Positions 61,848 through 64,000 of a DNA stretch of 64,000 nucleotides are shown piece after piece. Below the pieces are notes generated by a model. It searched no databases and had not been told where the DNA came from. It saw only the letters and a program-made list of their open reading frames with translations. A program made the position numbers and the translations under genes. Where the stretch lies: NCBI GenBank assembly GCA_002917075.1, contig NTMA01000066.1:124001-188000 (forward strand). The letters are read 5' to 3'. Every line of letters begins with the position of its first letter. Position 1 is the first letter of the stretch. This DNA comes from Hawksworthiomyces lignivorus (taxonomy: Eukaryota; Ascomycota; Sordariomycetes; Ophiostomatales; Ophiostomataceae).

Positions 61848-63413
61848 TCCCACTAAGAAGGATAATCAAGAGGTCTCTCGTTGTTTCTCGGCAAGCCAAA
61901 CCAAAGACCGCTGTAGAGTGGTGTCTCGGTTATACAATAATTTTCAGAGCGGTGAGATGTACGCCCGCGTGCTCTGCTTCCTTCTTTGGACTAATTACTC
62001 GAACCGCCGCAGATATGTGTTTATACACGTCTTTATTTTTAAGAGAGCTATGGAGTAGATCTTTCAGGTCTCCCCACAGAACTTCACAGCGCCACGCCTG
62101 CCACAGCAGGTGCTGCTCCCACTTTAGTTACAGAGACCTTTTGCCTTGTTGCAATTTCTCTCCACCAATATACTAAATCAGCTGCACACCGAATACTTCA
62201 GAGTTGCTCCTGGTCCCTGCGTTTCGTATCCATTGCGGTCTTTCAAAGCTTCTAGAAGCGATACAAAATTAAAGCCGCTCCGATTGTGGTGCCCTGAAAC
62301 GCAGATCGCTGTAGCAAAACAAAAAGGCTAGACCCTGTCCGCCTCCTCTGTCTGTGCAAAATTTGCTTCTCCTTCTGCGGCTTTTTTTTTTTGACGGTAT
62401 GTTGGACTGTATCTCTTGAAACTCGTCGATCCTCACGGCTTCCGCACCCTCGTGGCATTGGCACCACTACGGTTGTTTCTGTCCATTTTATTTTATATCG
62501 GTTAAGCTGCTTACTTTATGTATGTTTGTGATGTCGTATATTAGTAGTGCGTTCGTGACAACTAAGATAACTTTGCTGCAGCCAAGAATCGTTGTATGCA
62601 CCTTTGGTACAGACAAAGAACGAAGTGTGGTTTCAAAGCTTCGCAAAGAGAGACCAAGTAAATATGCAGGATGCACCATACAAGTGGTTCAAAAAGGTAC
62701 TACTAATAAGCTCCAGAAAGATACACGTGGTTATAGTTCAGTTTCGCAGACGTTCCAAGACATTGATTTATCTGACGGCGCTTGTACTAGCAGGTTAGAT
62801 CTTGATGCACATACGAAGTAGTCGCGGTTTGTGTGTGGCATAATGGTGCATATGCTTTGGTTAATGGCTGCGAACTTCGACGAATATGTTTATATCAGGC
62901 CATGGAACGCTGCCGAATAGAACAAGAGATGGCAATGTGATTTCATTAGTTCCACATAGTTTGAGACGAGCTATCTATATAACCCAATAAACAATACTCC
63001 ATATAACAAAACTTACGACAGCGCTTTGTTTTACTTATCTCTTAGAGGCTTAAGCCTATACCTACTACGCTAGTGTTCACCTAGCTAATGACAAGGGAAA
63101 TGTGATGGTTCTCTGCTGCATTCTAGACGCTAGGCTTCTTACAAAATTAAGGATTAGTGTATGAAGATGAGTGTAAACGTATGCAGTTTCTTCGGAGTAG
63201 ATGTAAAGTGGAGGTATAGGTTTCCTGTTCTTAGATGGGGAGGAGCGATGTAAATTCAATGGTCAAAGTGAATTCGCCTCATACCAATACCTAGTAGTCT
63301 TGAAAGTAAATGTCTCCAAGTACTTGTGGCATAGCTCTAAATTAAGACTCTGCAACATCAGAAAACAAGGCTTTCATCTCAACAAGAAGTAAGAAATAAA
63401 AGTTTTTTCTAAG

Positions 63414-63429
63414 CCCCCCCCCCCCCCCC
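63414..63429. repeat. Poly(C) run of 16
   Basis: Uninterrupted C homopolymer in non-coding DNA. Its length may be inaccurate in an assembly. Confidence 0.8.
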
Positions 63430-63647
63430 TTTTGCTTCAGCCTTTCGCTGGAACCTCCTTTCCCAACGAAGCACATCCCACCCCGGTAATGTGGTTGTGC
63501 TGTACAGAGTACGAAGTAGCGTTAATTCCACGTGGCAGACCCACCATCCTAACTCTTGGATTCTTCTCCTGGCTCAAGATTTTGCCATGAGACTCGCCTG
63601 TAGAGAGTTTTTGTTTCGTTTATTGACTCCATTCTTTTTTGTATGTA

Positions 63648-63674
63648 TTTTTTTTTTAAAAAAAAAAAAAAAAC
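63648..63674. repeat. T10A17 homopolymer pair
   Basis: Ten T followed by 17 A, forming a short A/T palindrome. Confidence 0.8.
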
Positions 63675-64000
63675 ATTGCACCTACGAGCTATAATCCACA
63701 CTATCCTTTTACGCTAGTCAATTATTCTGCTAGATTTAGAGATGTAGGTGTTTGCGAAAGAACGGCGCACAGAATGCCTCATCTAAGATGGTATGCTTTG
63801 AGAAATGATGGGCTTCCAAGACATTCTACGCCCCCGGGCAAGCAATCGCCTGCCCTTCTTTTCTAGGCTATTCGGTCATCCCTCGCTTAGAAGATCGCCA
63901 AGTCCTCGAAATTGCATTTCTTTCCTATTCTCTTACGTTTTCTCTATTTTACTCTTATTTTGTGCTTTGCAGTCTAGGCCTTCGCTTAACTCTATATGGA

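Larger units (their letters stand above)
61095..64000. other. Right-end intergenic region, no gene recognised
   Basis: Short frames only (up to 108 codons). A 99-codon plus-strand frame at 62522-62821 has a normal ATG but no motif I know. It contains a three-unit 9-bp tandem repeat, a 16-base C run and a T10A17 tract. The last ~150 bases are pyrimidine-rich and could be the promoter of a gene beyond the window. Confidence 0.4.

Noticed and set aside
62522..62821. 99-codon plus-strand frame with ordinary ATG
   Set aside because: No motif recognised and no flanking introns or partner exons; kept only as a remark in the region entry.

Overview
This is a window of a filamentous ascomycete (Pezizomycotina) nuclear genome. 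The evidence is short spliceosomal introns (mostly 56-133 bp, GTRNGT donors, CTAAC-like branch points), a fungal Zn2Cys6 regulator and a set of conserved single-copy fungal genes. Protein resemblance (P450 reductase, PHO84-type carrier) and a recurrent intergenic TACGGAGTA motif make me lean to Eurotiomycetes, but genus and species cannot be fixed by eye. I found no tRNA, rRNA, CRISPR or prokaryotic features.

Layout. 2503-4708 (-): NADPH-cytochrome P450 reductase. 8066-16704 (+): the ~2.7 kaa TAO3/PAG1/Mor2/Furry-type scaffold of the NDR-kinase polarity pathway. 17159-20114 (-): a four-exon Zn2Cys6 transcription factor. 20115-28629: an 8.5 kb gene-poor, AT-rich stretch with a MITE-like element near its right end. 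28630-30506 (+): purine-cytosine permease. 30800-31645 (-): RIB7 riboflavin-pathway reductase. 32713-33466: a decayed, internally deleted Mutator-like element with long TIRs, a target-site duplication and a palindromic terminus. 34798-35157 (+): small Tyr/Gln-rich, Cys-tailed CYSTM-like protein. 35760-37169 (-): FAD monooxygenase. 39911-43840 (+): OSCA/CSC1-type (DUF221) cation channel. 44598-45381 (+): mitochondrial ribosomal protein uL23m. 45709-46974 (-): METTL4-like MT-A70 methyltransferase. 47794-49122 (+): LEU5-type mitochondrial CoA carrier. 50079-51938 (-): PHO84-type phosphate permease. 55499-56886 (-): HGH1, chaperone for eEF2. 57357-58926 (+): ENP1/bystin. 59741-61094 (+): CDC73 of the Paf1 complex. 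61095-64000: no gene recognised.

The genes are mostly housekeeping and do not form a biosynthetic cluster. The clearest functional pairing is the divergent HGH1/ENP1 pair (eEF2 folding and 40S biogenesis) sharing a 470 bp intergenic region. No convincing undescribed system was found; the most unusual structure is the Mutator-like element with a 42-nt perfect palindrome at one end and a matching deletion at the other.

Intron borders were placed by eye from frame continuity, splice consensus and family conservation; no RNA evidence was available.
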